Source of the DNA: Streptomyces spororaveus
GTDB taxonomy: Bacteria > Actinomycetota > Actinomycetes > Streptomycetales > Streptomycetaceae
Length of the DNA stretch: 64,000 nt
Assembly: GCF_016755875.1 (NCBI RefSeq)
Contig: NZ_BNED01000005.1
Location: forward strand, 1,116,001-1,180,000
Reading direction: 5' to 3'
Shown piece after piece: positions 32,334 through 44,516 of this stretch (position 1 is its first letter; each line of letters opens with the position of its first letter). The translations under genes were made by a program, and so were the position numbers. The notes under the pieces were generated by a model. The model was not told the DNA's origin. It did no database searches and worked only from the letters and a program-made list of their open reading frames with translations.

Positions 32334-34368
32334 TGTCGGTGACGCTGAGTCTCCACAGGCCGCTGCCGGTCTCGGAGGAGGCGTCGACGGTGTAGTTCTT
32401 GTACACGTTGGCGGTCGTGTCGCTGTCGGCGAAGTCCTCAAGGGTATAGGAGCGCCCGCTGGGTCCGTAGAGCTTGATGACGAGGTCACCGCGTCGTGGG
32501 TGCGTGAGGTAGACGTTCACTCCGATGTTGGTCGGTGCGGAGCCGCTGTTGCTGCTTGTGAGGGCGTGGCTGAAGTTCTCGTGGTGGTCGAGGATGGGCG
32601 GGGTGGTTGATGTGTTGGCGGTGCCGTTCGGGAAGGTGAGGTTCCAGGCGTCGATGGTGCCGACGTTGCCGGAAGCGATGTCTTGCACCCGCAGTTTCCA
32701 TGTGCCGTTTGCGATTTGGGTTGAAGCATTCACGGTGTATGTCTTGAAGACGTGGTCGTTGCTGTCGCTGTCCGCGATGTCTTCAAGCGGGTAGACCGAA
32801 TTGTTCGGGGTGACAAGGCTCAGTACGAGGTTGCCCCGATGCGTGTGTTTGAGGTCGACGCCGACTGCGAGGTTCGTTGGCGCGTAGCTGTTTTGGCCGT
32901 GGACCTGGAGGGGACTTTCGGCCGTGGTCTGGTCGAGGACGGGAACGTCGGCGATGCTCCGCTTGGTGATGTGCTGGCAGGGGTCGAGGGTGGGATTCGG
33001 TGGCATGGGGCAGGCGCCCGAGCCGGGCGGCGGCGGAGGGTTGGAGCCCCCGCCCGTCAGGACGTCCTCCGTGCCGGCGGAGGGGCCGATGCGTGAGATG
33101 GAACCCCAGAAATACGGCGCCGTCGAGGTGGTTACCCATCCCTCGCTGGGGATGTCCTCACAATAAGCGGAAACAAGTCTACTTTGCCATTCGCGGAGGC
33201 ATCTAACCGGATTGTAGCTACTGCGCAATGCCATCGGGTAACCGTCGTATCCCCAGATTTGCTTAGGGTCGCCGGCTGAGCAGAAATCCCACCTGGTGTC
33301 TTCGAAAAAATCGTCAGGATGTCGAATGCACCAGTCTTCGACGGCTTTTGTCTTAAGCTGGCGATCTGTGTACTGGATGTTCTGTGCGAAGGAGCCATTG
33401 CATGGGAGGACATAGGAAACGTAACGGCTAAGGTCGGCATCAATACATTTGTCAGTTTCCTCGTTGATTACTTGATTCTCTGCGTTGGCGCGGAGGCCGA
33501 ATTCGATGACGTAGTGGTCGGATCCGGCGCCGGCGAGGCGGCGCCCGGTCCATCCAGTCATGGTCTGTCTGTCGTTGGAGACCATGTAGTCGAGCTCGCC
33601 GCCGCCTTGCTGGGTGCCCTGGCCGCTGGTGTAGGCCTGTGTGCCGGCTGGGAGAACCAGGTTTTCGGGTCGGCGGTTGAAGTCACCGAGAACGGCCCAT
33701 GATCCGCCGTAGGAGTTGAGTTCGACCATCATGTTTCGGGCGTCGTTGCTGTTGTTGTCGCCGTTTGAGCTGGCGTGGAAGCTGTAGAACCAGCTGCCGT
33801 CGGGGAGCTGGACGCCGAGGGCGGGCCGCATGCCCCAATGGGTGCCGTTGGCTTGACGTGCCGCTACTGCTCTGAAGTTAGTCGGCCGTTCATGGGTGAC
33901 GAAGGCAACGTTGTTGCGGTTGCCGGTGGGATCAGTGGTCATGTGGGTGACATAGACGGTTTGGCCGCGGCGTGCGCTGCCGATGCGCCACTCGCGTACT
34001 TCGTAGCTGTAGGTCGCCTGTCGTCCGTTGACCGTGATCGTGCCCCCGTCAACGCGTGTTCCGGGGACGCTGTTGAGGGGACCGGCTTCCTGGAGGGCGA
34101 GGACGGGGTGCGGTAGGTAGTTCTCCCCGCCTACGGATAGGCGCTGGACGGTGTTGGTCCACTTGCTGTCGCTTGAGGACGAGGAGCCCTGCATGTTCCA
34201 GGTCGCCGGCCGGTGCTGACCCGGCGTCGCATGGCTTGGGGGCGCGCTGTAGAGGACGAGCGATGAGGCAACGAGCATGGCGGCGATGAGGTAGGTGAGC
34301 AGGGCGGGCGGAGCTGGGCGCGGCGAGGGTGGCTGGGTGGGAGGCGGCGGCTGGAGTGCAGTCGACAT
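32266..34368 (-). CDS. Secreted CdtB-like nuclease fused to a ricin-like lectin region and two P-domain-like repeats
   Basis: 700 aa from ATG 34368 (GAGG upstream). A hydrophobic segment (about 23-45) forms a signal peptide or anchor. Residues about 52-292 match the endonuclease/exonuclease/phosphatase fold in its cytolethal-distending-toxin B form: PATWNMQGSSSSSDSKW, LALQEAG (Glu93), SFHAS (His198), LGDFNRRP (Asp229, Asn231) and GSDHYV (Asp284, His285), so the DNase I-type catalytic set is complete. Residues about 298-415 are Cys-rich and resemble an R-type (ricin) lectin repeat (DKCIDADLSRYVSYVLPCNG). After a Pro-rich linker come two repeats (about 475-580 and 595-698), each with HTHRGNLV- or THPRRGDLV-like and GTIDAWNL/GTIDAWVL motifs of P/proprotein-convertase domains. 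Expected role: secreted genotoxin or nuclease with its own carbohydrate-binding part. Local GC is lower (33160-33480), which suggests recent transfer. Confidence 0.85.
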   Translation of the reverse strand: MSTALQPPPPTQPPSPRPAPPALLTYLIAAMLVASSLVLYSAPPSHATPGQHRPATWNMQGSSSSSDSKWTNTVQRLSVGGENYLPHPVLALQEAGPLNSVPGTRVDGGTITVNGRQATYSYEVREWRIGSARRGQTVYVTHMTTDPTGNRNNVAFVTHERPTNFRAVAARQANGTHWGMRPALGVQLPDGSWFYSFHASSNGDNNSNDARNMMVELNSYGGSWAVLGDFNRRPENLVLPAGTQAYTSGQGTQQGGGELDYMVSNDRQTMTGWTGRRLAGAGSDHYVIEFGLRANAENQVINEETDKCIDADLSRYVSYVLPCNGSFAQNIQYTDRQLKTKAVEDWCIRHPDDFFEDTRWDFCSAGDPKQIWGYDGYPMALRSSYNPVRCLREWQSRLVSAYCEDIPSEGWVTTSTAPYFWGSISRIGPSAGTEDVLTGGGSNPPPPPGSGACPMPPNPTLDPCQHITKRSIADVPVLDQTTAESPLQVHGQNSYAPTNLAVGVDLKHTHRGNLVLSLVTPNNSVYPLEDIADSDSNDHVFKTYTVNASTQIANGTWKLRVQDIASGNVGTIDAWNLTFPNGTANTSTTPPILDHHENFSHALTSSNSGSAPTNIGVNVYLTHPRRGDLVIKLYGPSGRSYTLEDFADSDTTANVYKNYTVDASSETGSGLWRLSVTDITTGNTGTIDAWVLSFPRPSPF

Positions 34369-34662
34369 CGTGACCTCGGAGTATAGGAAGAGGAATGGGT
34401 CAAGCTCACGTCACGGTGCGTGTGGCGGCGCTTCTTGAGCATCGTCCGCCGGATGGATGTCACGGATAGCGCGTGGTGGTCCCCGATCGCTCGTCTTGCC
34501 GAGCGTTCTCCCCTGAATGGTCGCGTCGTACAGGTGTGTCGAGCCCGTTCGGCTTTGTTGAGTGGCGAGTGCCCGGGAAGCTGATCCAGTATCAAGCTCA
34601 GAGGCGGCACACGGTGTGCTCCTCCGCGGCTTCGGCCGGAGTGCCACAGGAATGGAGCCTTC
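34369..34662. promoter_or_regulatory. Divergent intergenic region between two secreted-protein genes
   Basis: 294 bp with no gene. It should hold the promoters of the CdtB-like gene (leftward) and the small secreted protein (rightward). I see no unambiguous -10/-35 pair or palindrome. Local composition is less GC-rich than the average. Confidence 0.35.
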
Positions 34663-35148
34663 ATGCAGTCTGCTCGTGTGCTGGGCAGGAGTTTCGCCGT
34701 CGCCGCCGGAGCGGCGCTGATGTGCGGCATCATGCCGGGGGTATCTCAGGCAAGCAGTGCGCTCGCCGCCAATGCGTGTGGCCGGGCGTTCGACGATTAC
34801 ACGGGTACGTTCACTGGGACAGCGCTCATCGGTAACGGTCCCAGCCAGATCACCTACACGCTGACATTCCCCAAGCGGGGGGTGTACGCCATGCAGCTGG
34901 AGGCGTCGGGCACCTCGGGTACCCACGAGGCGATGGGCTCAGCGAAGATCCAGTCGACCGATTCGGTCGGGAATCTGGTGCTGACGGTGCCCGTCTTCCG
35001 CGCGATGGGCCCACCCGAGTTCATGGAGGTCACCACCCGGGACACTCAGTGTGAGTCCGGGCTCCTGGGTGCGACACCGCCGACGGTGACGGGGCTCACG
35101 TTCTCGACGCCCGGAGGCCCGGAGATCGTCATGAGGCGCACTGCCTGA
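34663..35148 (+). CDS. Small secreted protein of unknown function
   Basis: 161 aa from ATG 34663 (GGAG eight bases upstream). A signal peptide spans about residues 1-36 (FAVAAGAALMCGIMPGVSQA). The mature part is beta-rich (DDYTGTFTGTALIGNGPSQI; ITYTLTFPKRGVYAMQLEAS; SVGNLVLTVPVFRAMGPPEF) with two Cys that may form one disulfide. No family is recognised. It is divergent from the CdtB-like gene; a shared transfer history or an accessory/immunity role is possible but not shown. Confidence 0.75.
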   Translation: MQSARVLGRSFAVAAGAALMCGIMPGVSQASSALAANACGRAFDDYTGTFTGTALIGNGPSQITYTLTFPKRGVYAMQLEASGTSGTHEAMGSAKIQSTDSVGNLVLTVPVFRAMGPPEFMEVTTRDTQCESGLLGATPPTVTGLTFSTPGGPEIVMRRTA

Positions 35149-35199
35149 ACGTAGTACCCGGTGCAGGCTCCTGGCAGGTCCTGCTCAGCAGCACGAAGT

Positions 35200-35237
35200 T
35201 TCCTGCCTGGCCCCGCGCCCGCGAGGCCAGGCAGGAA
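35200..35237. terminator. Strong hairpin, probable terminator
   Basis: A perfect 13-bp stem TTCCTGCCTGGCC / GGCCAGGCAGGAA with a 12-nt loop lies about 50 bp after the stop of the secreted-protein gene. There is no T-run, which is usual for actinobacterial terminators. Confidence 0.75.
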
Positions 35238-35532
35238 GCACGTGATGGGCGCCGCCGACGGGGGCATCGGAGGAGCCGACCGCGGACGCGAACCCGAACC
35301 GCGCCCGGGTGTGCAGGGAGAAACCGCGGGCCTCGGCATCCGCACGCAACGGGCGGGGGTGCACCGGTGCCGAACGTGTCGGTGTCGGGCCCTTCCTCGG
35401 CGAGCTCGACGTGGTTCAGGGGTGCTCAGCGTGGCGCCGCAGCTGTGGGGGGGGTTCCGCCACCTGCTGCGGCATCAGCGGGTCCTACGTTGTTGGCGGG
35501 TTGAACGGGCCGTCGTAAGGTCCAGAGGCCCA

Positions 35533-35600
35533 GAGACGCCGGGTATGGCTTTCAGCGGGTTGCACGCGATGGTTCACCTGACCTGGCCGCCCGGCGTCTC
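35533..35600. repeat. 11-bp inverted repeat upstream of the IS110 transposase
   Basis: GAGACGCCGGG (35533-35543) and CCCGGCGTCTC (35590-35600) are perfect arms around 46 bp. In IS110 elements the non-coding end before the transposase gene encodes a structured guide (bridge) RNA; this structure and the 35600-35717 stretch are where I would look for it. It could also be unrelated to the IS. Confidence 0.45.
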
Positions 35601-35717
35601 ACCGACGACCCAGCCGCTGATTAGGAGTTGCGAACACCCTGCGGTGGATCGCTGAGTAGGACCACGCTGGCGAGGTCGTCCGGGAAAACAGCACACGGCG
35701 GACGACCGGAGGAACAC

Positions 35718-36908
35718 GTGGCCCGGATCTGGGCGGGGACCGACATCGGCAAGGTCCATCACCACTGCGTGGTACTGGACGCCGAGGGCAGACGATTGTT
35801 GTCGAGGCGGGTGCTGAACGACGAGCTGGAACTGATGGCCCTGCTCGCCGACGTGCTCGCCATCGAAGGCGACGTGGTCTGGGCCGTCGACGTCGCGGAC
35901 GGCATGGCCGCCCTGTGGATCAGCATCCTGCTCAACCACGAACAGCAGCTCGTCTACATACCCGGCCTCGCAGTCAACCGGGCATCCGCCGGCTACCGCG
36001 GCACCGGCAAGACCGACGCGAAGGACGCCACCGTCATCGCCGACCAGGCCCGGATGCGCCGCAACCTGACCGTCCTCAGACCGGACGACGAACATGCCAT
36101 CGAACTGCGCGTCCTCACGAACCGCCGGGCCGACATCAACTCCGACCGCACCCGCCGGATCAACCGCCTGCGCGGCCAACTGACCAGCATCTTCCCCGCC
36201 CTGGAACGGGTCCTGGACCTTGGCAACATCGGCCCGCTCGTCCTGCTGACCGGCTACCAGACCCCAGCCGCTCTGCGCCGCACCGGCCTCAAGCGGCTGG
36301 AGACCTGGCTGCGAAACAGGAAGGTCCGCAGCCCCGAGGCCCTCGCTACGGCCGTCATGGAAGCCGCCGAGCGCCAGCACACCGCCGTCCCCGGGGAAAA
36401 GATCACCGCGCAGGTGATCCACACCCTGGCCAAGGAGGTGATGGGCCTCAACGAGCAGATCACCGAGATCGACAAGCTCATTGCGGCCCGGTTTCGCGAG
36501 CACGAGCTCGCCGAAGTGATCGAGAGCATGCCTGGCATCGGCCCGCTGATGGGCGCCGAGTTCCTCGCGGCCACCGCCGGCGACATGACCCGCTACGGGA
36601 CAGCCGACCGGCTGGCCAGCCTCGCCGGCGTTGCCCCAGTCCCTCGGGACTCGGGCAACGTCAGTGGCAACCTCCACCGGCCGCGGCGATACCACCGCGG
36701 CCTGCAGCGCGTCTTCTACACCTCGGCGCTGATCAGCATCCGCAATTGCGATGCCTCCCGCCGCTTCTACGAACGCAAACGCGCCGAAGGCAAACGGCAC
36801 ACCCAGGCCGTCCTCGCCCTGGCCCGACGACGGGTCAACGTCTTGTGGGCCCTGATCCGTGACGGACGGTGCTACGAACGTGGCCTCTCCGCTGCATCTG
36901 CGGCTTGA
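35718..36908 (+). CDS. IS110-family transposase
   Basis: 396 aa from GTG 35718 (GGAGGA just upstream; longer frame rejected). The N-terminal RuvC-like DEDD domain (about 1-160) contains WAGTDIGKVHHHCVVLD (first Asp), VVWAVDVADGMA and GTGKTDAKDATVIADQ (last Asp pair). A coiled-coil/linker part (about 165-265) precedes the C-terminal Tnp domain with SMPGIGPLMGAEFLA and the conserved Ser region (TSALISIRNCDASRRFYERK). It appears complete. IS110 enzymes recombine ends and targets guided by an RNA from the element's non-coding end. Left and right ends are not resolved here; the right end must lie within 36909-36920 or inside the next gene. Confidence 0.93.
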   Translation: MARIWAGTDIGKVHHHCVVLDAEGRRLLSRRVLNDELELMALLADVLAIEGDVVWAVDVADGMAALWISILLNHEQQLVYIPGLAVNRASAGYRGTGKTDAKDATVIADQARMRRNLTVLRPDDEHAIELRVLTNRRADINSDRTRRINRLRGQLTSIFPALERVLDLGNIGPLVLLTGYQTPAALRRTGLKRLETWLRNRKVRSPEALATAVMEAAERQHTAVPGEKITAQVIHTLAKEVMGLNEQITEIDKLIAARFREHELAEVIESMPGIGPLMGAEFLAATAGDMTRYGTADRLASLAGVAPVPRDSGNVSGNLHRPRRYHRGLQRVFYTSALISIRNCDASRRFYERKRAEGKRHTQAVLALARRRVNVLWALIRDGRCYERGLSAASAA

Positions 36909-36916
36909 CAACGTCA

Positions 36917-37632
36917 TTAGGAGGTCAGGAGCGCTGCCATGAGGTCATGGGCGAAGTCGGCGACGGGGCGTGGGCCGTGGCCGGTCAACTGGCGCACTGA
37001 GTCGGTGGTGCCGGCGTTGACGCCTTCCCGGAGCAGTTGGAAGGTGCCCACCACCCCCTCGGCAAGCCAGGACGGCAGGCCCGCGTCGAGCATGCCGGCC
37101 AGGGCTGCCTCGTCGGGTACGGCGACATACTCCACCGTCCGTCCGAGGGCGGTGGAAAGCCGGTGGGCGACCTCGGTGAAGGTGATGGCCTCGGGGCCGG
37201 TGATCAGATGGGTTTCTCCGTCCCCGCTCTGCCCGGAGAGCATCGCGACAGCGCAGGCGGCCACGTCACGTGGGTCGATCATGGCGACGCGGGCGTTGGC
37301 GGCGGGCAAGAAGATCCGCCCGGCCTGCCCGATCGTCGGCAGTGAACCGAGGAGGTTCGACGTCAGGAAGCTGGACCGGAAAATCACGAACGGGATCCCC
37401 GCCGAGCGCAGGCGGTGCTCGATGCGGCCGTGCTGATCGGAGAACGTTTTGGCTGCGCCGGCCTCGGCGCCGACCGTGGACAGCAGGACGATCTGCCGGA
37501 CACCAGCCGCGGCTGCGGCCTCGATCGCGTTTGCCGCGTTCTCGACCCGCCGCGGGTCGTTGGCGCAGCTCAGGAAGGCCTGCTCGGCGCCCGCGAAGGC
37601 GGCACGGAGCGGTTCGGGGGCAGGGCCTCTTG
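36917..37632 (-). pseudogene. NmrA-like NAD(P)-binding protein, 5' end missing
   Basis: About 235 residues read in one frame from just after a TGA: LRAAFAGAEQAFLSCANDPR, EAAAAAGVRQIVLLSTVGAE, RIEHRLRSAGIPFVIFRSSF, VAMIDPRDVAACAVAML and GPEAITFTEVAHRLSTALGR, the order of an atypical SDR/NmrA (quinone oxidoreductase 2-like) protein. The first 50-60 residues with the GxxGxxG nucleotide motif are gone, so it cannot bind cofactor normally. ATG 37387 could start a short product. Its stop is 9 bp from the IS110 stop, so the element inserted right behind it. Confidence 0.7.
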
Positions 37633-38215
37633 GTCAGCTCGTAGGTGCGACCCCATCCGGGCAGTTCCAGGGGGCCCTGTTGCCACAGCTTTACGTGTCC
37701 GAACTCGCCGCGTCCAACCGCGGCGCTGCTGCCGCGCCGCCCATCGACGCAGATGCGCAACTACGCTCACCGGCCGCTGCTGCCTGATCCGCGTCCAGAC
37801 CGTCCACCACCAGCACCATGGTCCTGCCCCGGCTGCGGCACGCCTCGGCGGCGGCCCGGCACAGCTATCGTGATTCCCGGCCCGCCCGCCGGTTCCGGAC
37901 GACGTTGCCCCCGACCGCCCCTTGCGCAGCCCGAAGATCATCCGCCCGCTTGCCCGTACCCAGATGCCTGGGGCATCAGCGCCCTGGCCCGCCGTGAGCT
38001 GCACCGGCTGCTGAAGGACGAGAGGGTCGGCGTTCGGCTGCTGGGTCTGCTGGTGGCGGCACGGGGCGGGAGAGGTCAACGAGATGCTGCGTGGGATCAC
38101 CGGGCGGAGTGTCCTGCCCACCTCCCCGGCCGGATCCCTCTGCCGGACATGCCGGGCGGGCCGGTCTGCCATGCGCTCGGCATGAGGAACTACGCCTGGA
38201 GGCGATGGCCGCGCG
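37633..38215. other. 583-bp stretch of mixed fragments
   Basis: No intact gene. A leftward frame near 37760-37640 ends with EFGHVKLWQQGPLELPGWGR, and a rightward frame near 37970-38060 reads ALARRELHRLLKDERVGVRL; both are protein-like but unassigned. The stretch looks like a patchwork of gene ends. Confidence 0.3.
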
Positions 38216-38470
38216 GTGGGCAACGTGACCGGATTCGAGCAGCAGATCCATGCCTGGGCGGACGGCTACCGTGCCCGGGGCTGGCCGGAGGGCACCCCCT
38301 ACTACCTGCTCTACGAGGTCGCCGGCGTGGAAGGTCTCTACTCGCACGTTCCCCCTGGCTATTGGGCAGCGGATCGCAAATTCGCTGCAAACCAGGTGGT
38401 GCGCTTCGTGGCCGGCGAGGGAGAGAGCACTGGAAAGCGACATCTCCCACTGCTCTCCCATTCAATCTAG
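38216..38470 (+). CDS. Small hypothetical protein, possibly truncated
   Basis: 84 aa from GTG 38216. The first 70 residues are compact and aromatic (FEQQIHAWADGYRARGWPEG; LLYEVAGVEGLYSHVPPGYW) and look like a real cytosolic protein. The tail after VAGEGEST seems to have run into other sequence. It converges on the truncated P-type ATPase. Family not recognised. Confidence 0.45.
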   Translation: MGNVTGFEQQIHAWADGYRARGWPEGTPYYLLYEVAGVEGLYSHVPPGYWAADRKFAANQVVRFVAGEGESTGKRHLPLLSHSI

Positions 38471-38500
38471 AAGAGTGGTGAAACAGCAGGTCAGAGCAGC

Positions 38501-39853
38501 TCAGAACCTCGACTTGAACTCGTAAGCGGAGTCGAAAGGGATCTCCAGTCGCCTGGGCCGCTCCTGGCGCAGCCGGGCCACATCGATGCCGGCCTTCTCG
38601 GCCAGCACCACCAGCGCACCCTCAGTCGGGTCCCCCACCACCTGCCCGTCCCGGATCACGGCATCGGAGCACAGGGCCATCGCGGTCAACGCGTCGTCCA
38701 TGGTGGCCGGCACGGGAGAGCCGTCGGTGGTGCGGATGCGGCCGTCGAAGGAGTAGCCCTGCCCCGAGACCGTGAACCGGCGCCCGGCCAGCAGCAGCTC
38801 GCGTGCGGTCATCTGATTCAAGGTCAGCGTGCCGGTCTTGTCGGTGCAGATCTGCGAGGTACTGCCGAGGGTCTCCACCGATGCCAGCCGCTTGACGATC
38901 GCGCCTCGCTTGGCCATCCGGCCCGTGCCCATGGCCAGCGTGAACGCCACGACGGCCGGTAGTCCTTCGGGGATGGCCGCGACCGCCAAGGACACGGCGC
39001 TGACGAACAGGTCGCCGAAATCCTGCCCGCGCACGAGACCCAGGACGAAGACGGCGAGGATGACCACCCCGGAGACCCAGGCCAGGGTGCGGCTCAGGGT
39101 GTCGATCTGCCGCTGCAGCGGTGTCGGCCCCGGCTGGGCCTTGTGGAGCATGTCGGCGATGCGGCCGGTCTCGCCGGCCATACCGGTGTCGGTGACCACC
39201 AGCACCTCCCCGCGGCCTCGGGTGACCGCCGTGTTCATGTACACCGCGGTCACCCGGTCTGCTAGCGGCACATCGGCCCCGACGACGGCATCCGCCGATT
39301 TCGCCACGGCCAGAGCCTCACCCGTCAGGACGGATTCCTGCACTTCCAGGGAGCTCGCCGAAAACAACCGGCCGTCCGCGGGCACCCGGTCACCGGCCGC
39401 CAGGACGACCACATCTCCGGGCACCAGTTCCGCGGCGTCCAATCGCACCAGTCGGCCGTCACGACGCACGGTGGCGGTGGTCACGGTCATCTGCCGCAGA
39501 GCATCCAGCGCCGCCTCGGCGCGAGACTCCTGCACGAACCCGATCGTCGCGTTGAGCAGCACCACGACGACAATCGCCACCGGCGTCTGCCACTCCCGGG
39601 ACACCACCAGGCTGACCGCCGCTGCGATCAGAAGGATGACGATCAGCAAGTCCTGAAACTGCCGTAGGAACGCCCGCCACCCGGGCTCTCGTGGTGCCGC
39701 CGCGAGCTGGTTCGGCCCATACTCCGCAAGCCGCCGGGCCGCCTCAGCCGACGACAGCCCCGAGGAAGGATCGACATCGAGCCCGGCGGCGACCTCACGG
39801 GCCGGCGAGGCATGCCAGGAACGGGGCAGTCCCGCGCTCGTCGAATAGGCCAT
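38501..39853 (-). pseudogene. P-type cation-transporting ATPase, 3' half missing
   Basis: 450 aa from ATG 39853 (earlier in-frame sequence is aconitase/stress-protein antisense and is rejected). The N-terminal cation-ATPase domain (about 10-75), TM1-TM2 (about 80-120), actuator domain with SVLTGEA (TGE loop), TM3-TM4 with [10 protein letters not shown] (ion-binding PEGLP) and the phosphorylation motif [14 protein letters not shown] are intact. The protein stops after [14 protein letters not shown] in the nucleotide-binding domain, where about 400 residues including the hinge (TGDG) and TM5-TM10 should follow. It cannot pump. PEGLP and layout point to a Ca2+/Mn2+-type (PMA/PMR1-like) pump. Confidence 0.88.
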
Positions 39854-40039
39854 GCCTTCATTGTTTCTGCGACCGAGCACTGATGCAGTACGGGCGCAGC
39901 GTGGCCGGACCGGAACCGACTCCCACCCACGCGCCGGATCGGCGTCGAGGCGGGCTGTACCTGTCGGCGGCGCTTGTATGGCGGATCGCCCCCGGGTCGC
40001 ACAGTGTGGACCCACGTGAGAACGGAAGGGATATATGCC

Positions 40040-40510
40040 ATGGAGAAGCAGGATTCGGCCTTGCGCGTCGTGGTGGGCGTCGATGGTTCGCCTTCGTCGC
40101 ATGCCGCGCTTCGGTGGGCGGTCCGGCATGCCGAGCTGATCGGCGGTGATGTGGTGGCAGTGGCTGCCTGGGAGCTGCCGGGGGCCCACGGATGGTCCGC
40201 GCCCGCCGTGGACCCCGGATTCGACAAGTCCATTGCCGAGCAAGGCCTCGTCAACCAGCTGAACGAGGTCCTGGGCGAGTCCGGCGCGGCCAAGGTCCGA
40301 CAGCGTCTGATGCACGGCAATCCCGTTGAAGTCCTGCTCAGCGAGGCCGAGGGGGCCGAGGCGCTCGTGGTGGGCAGCCGGGGCCTGGGCGGATTCCGCC
40401 GTGCGCTGCTGGGTTCGGTGAGTCAGCAGTGTGCGCTGTACGCCACGTGTCCGGTCGTCATCGTGCGTCCGACCGTCGACGTGAGGGACTCCGGCACCCA
40501 GGCCGAGTGA
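40040..40510 (+). CDS. Universal stress protein, single UspA domain
   Basis: 156 aa from ATG 40040. The UspA fold starts at [20 protein letters not shown] and ends with the ATP-binding signature [20 protein letters not shown] and CPVVIVRP. Such proteins bind ATP and act in dormancy, hypoxia and stress survival in actinobacteria. It lies divergent from the truncated cation ATPase and about 460 bp from a tandem-domain relative; universal stress genes and cation pumps often cluster in actinobacterial dormancy regions. Confidence 0.92.
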   Translation: MEKQDSALRVVVGVDGSPSSHAALRWAVRHAELIGGDVVAVAAWELPGAHGWSAPAVDPGFDKSIAEQGLVNQLNEVLGESGAAKVRQRLMHGNPVEVLLSEAEGAEALVVGSRGLGGFRRALLGSVSQQCALYATCPVVIVRPTVDVRDSGTQAE

Positions 40511-40946
<436 letters not shown>

Positions 40947-40972
40947 TGGCAGCGGGAAGTCGTGGAGGCGTG

Positions 40973-41860
40973 ATGAGCGGTCTGGTTGTGGTGGGCGTGG
41001 ACGGTTCGGCCTCTGGCTTGGCAGCAGTAGAGGCGGCGGCGCGGGAGGCGCGGTGGCGCGACGCAGGTTTGCGGCTGGTGCATGCGTTCATCTGGCCCGC
41101 CATGCACGTGCCCCTGGGCCCGTCGTCACTGGGTCCGCCTGAGGGCGGCTTGCGCAACATGGTGGAACGTCTGCTGATCGAGGCGGAGGAGCGTGCCAGG
41201 ACGGTGGCACCGGAGGTCGATGTCTCCCGCACGGTCGTGACGGGTGAACCGCTGACGGTCCTGGAGGCGCAATCGCGTGCCGCGGAACTCGTGGTTGTCG
41301 GGTCGCGCGGTATGGGAGGGTTCGTTGGGCTGATGGTGGGATCGACGGCCGTGCATCTGGCAGCTCATGGCCGGTGCCCAGTCCTCGTCGTTCGGGAGCA
41401 AGGTGAGCGCACAGGGCCGATCATCGTGGGCGTCGACGGCTCCTCGGCCGCTGCCGGAGCGGTTGACTTCGCTTTCGCCGAGGCGGCACTACGCGGGGCC
41501 GACATCGTTGCCTTGCACGCCTGGACCACCTGGAACACGCCGATGCCACCGCCGCAGGACGAGGCGATGCCGTACGCGAACGAGCCGCAAGCCCTGAAGG
41601 CGAGGCAGGAACGTCTGCTGTCCGAGGTGCTCGCCGGCCGTCAGGAAAGGTACCCGAGTGTGAGCGTGAAGCTCGAGGTTGTGCAAGGCGGGACGCGGGA
41701 GGCGCTGATCGAGGCGAGCCGCACGGCCCAGCTGCTGGTGGTCGGCGCGCGCGGACGCGGAGGTTTTACCGGACTGCTGCTGGGATCGGTGAGCCAGGCG
41801 TTGCTCCATCATGCACACTGCCCAGTGGCGGTGGTCCGCAGCCCCGGCGAGAGCCGCTGA
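40973..41860 (+). CDS. Universal stress protein with two UspA domains
   Basis: 295 aa from ATG 40973 (GGAGG upstream). Domain 1 (about 1-142) has [20 protein letters not shown] and VVGSRGMGGFVGLMVGSTAV; domain 2 (about 147-290) has IIVGVDGSSAAAGAVDFAFA and VVGARGRGGFTGLLLGSVSQ. Both nucleotide-binding signatures (G-2x-G-9x-G-S/T) are intact, as in mycobacterial Rv2623-like proteins linked to growth control. It is cytosolic. It is likely to be co-regulated with the single-domain gene upstream, although the aconitase relic lies between them. Confidence 0.93.
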   Translation: MSGLVVVGVDGSASGLAAVEAAAREARWRDAGLRLVHAFIWPAMHVPLGPSSLGPPEGGLRNMVERLLIEAEERARTVAPEVDVSRTVVTGEPLTVLEAQSRAAELVVVGSRGMGGFVGLMVGSTAVHLAAHGRCPVLVVREQGERTGPIIVGVDGSSAAAGAVDFAFAEAALRGADIVALHAWTTWNTPMPPPQDEAMPYANEPQALKARQERLLSEVLAGRQERYPSVSVKLEVVQGGTREALIEASRTAQLLVVGARGRGGFTGLLLGSVSQALLHHAHCPVAVVRSPGESR

Positions 41861-41979
41861 CCGCCGCCGTGCTTTTCGGCCGCGGCGGAATGCGGTTCGA
41901 CTTGGTCGTTCACCAGCACGTACGGATCTCCGTGCTCAGCCTTCGTTAGATCCGCAACGGCCCCGCATGCGCGGCGGGT

Positions 41980-44512
<2,533 letters not shown>

Positions 44513-44516
<4 letters not shown>

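Noticed and set aside
35161..35655. 164-codon rightward frame after the small secreted protein
   Set aside because: It runs through the terminator hairpin and the IS110 non-coding end, has no ribosome site and is of Arg/Gly-rich shadow character.
35574..36917. 447-codon frame antisense to the IS110 transposase
   Set aside because: The sense frame carries complete DEDD and Tnp domains; the antisense frame has none.
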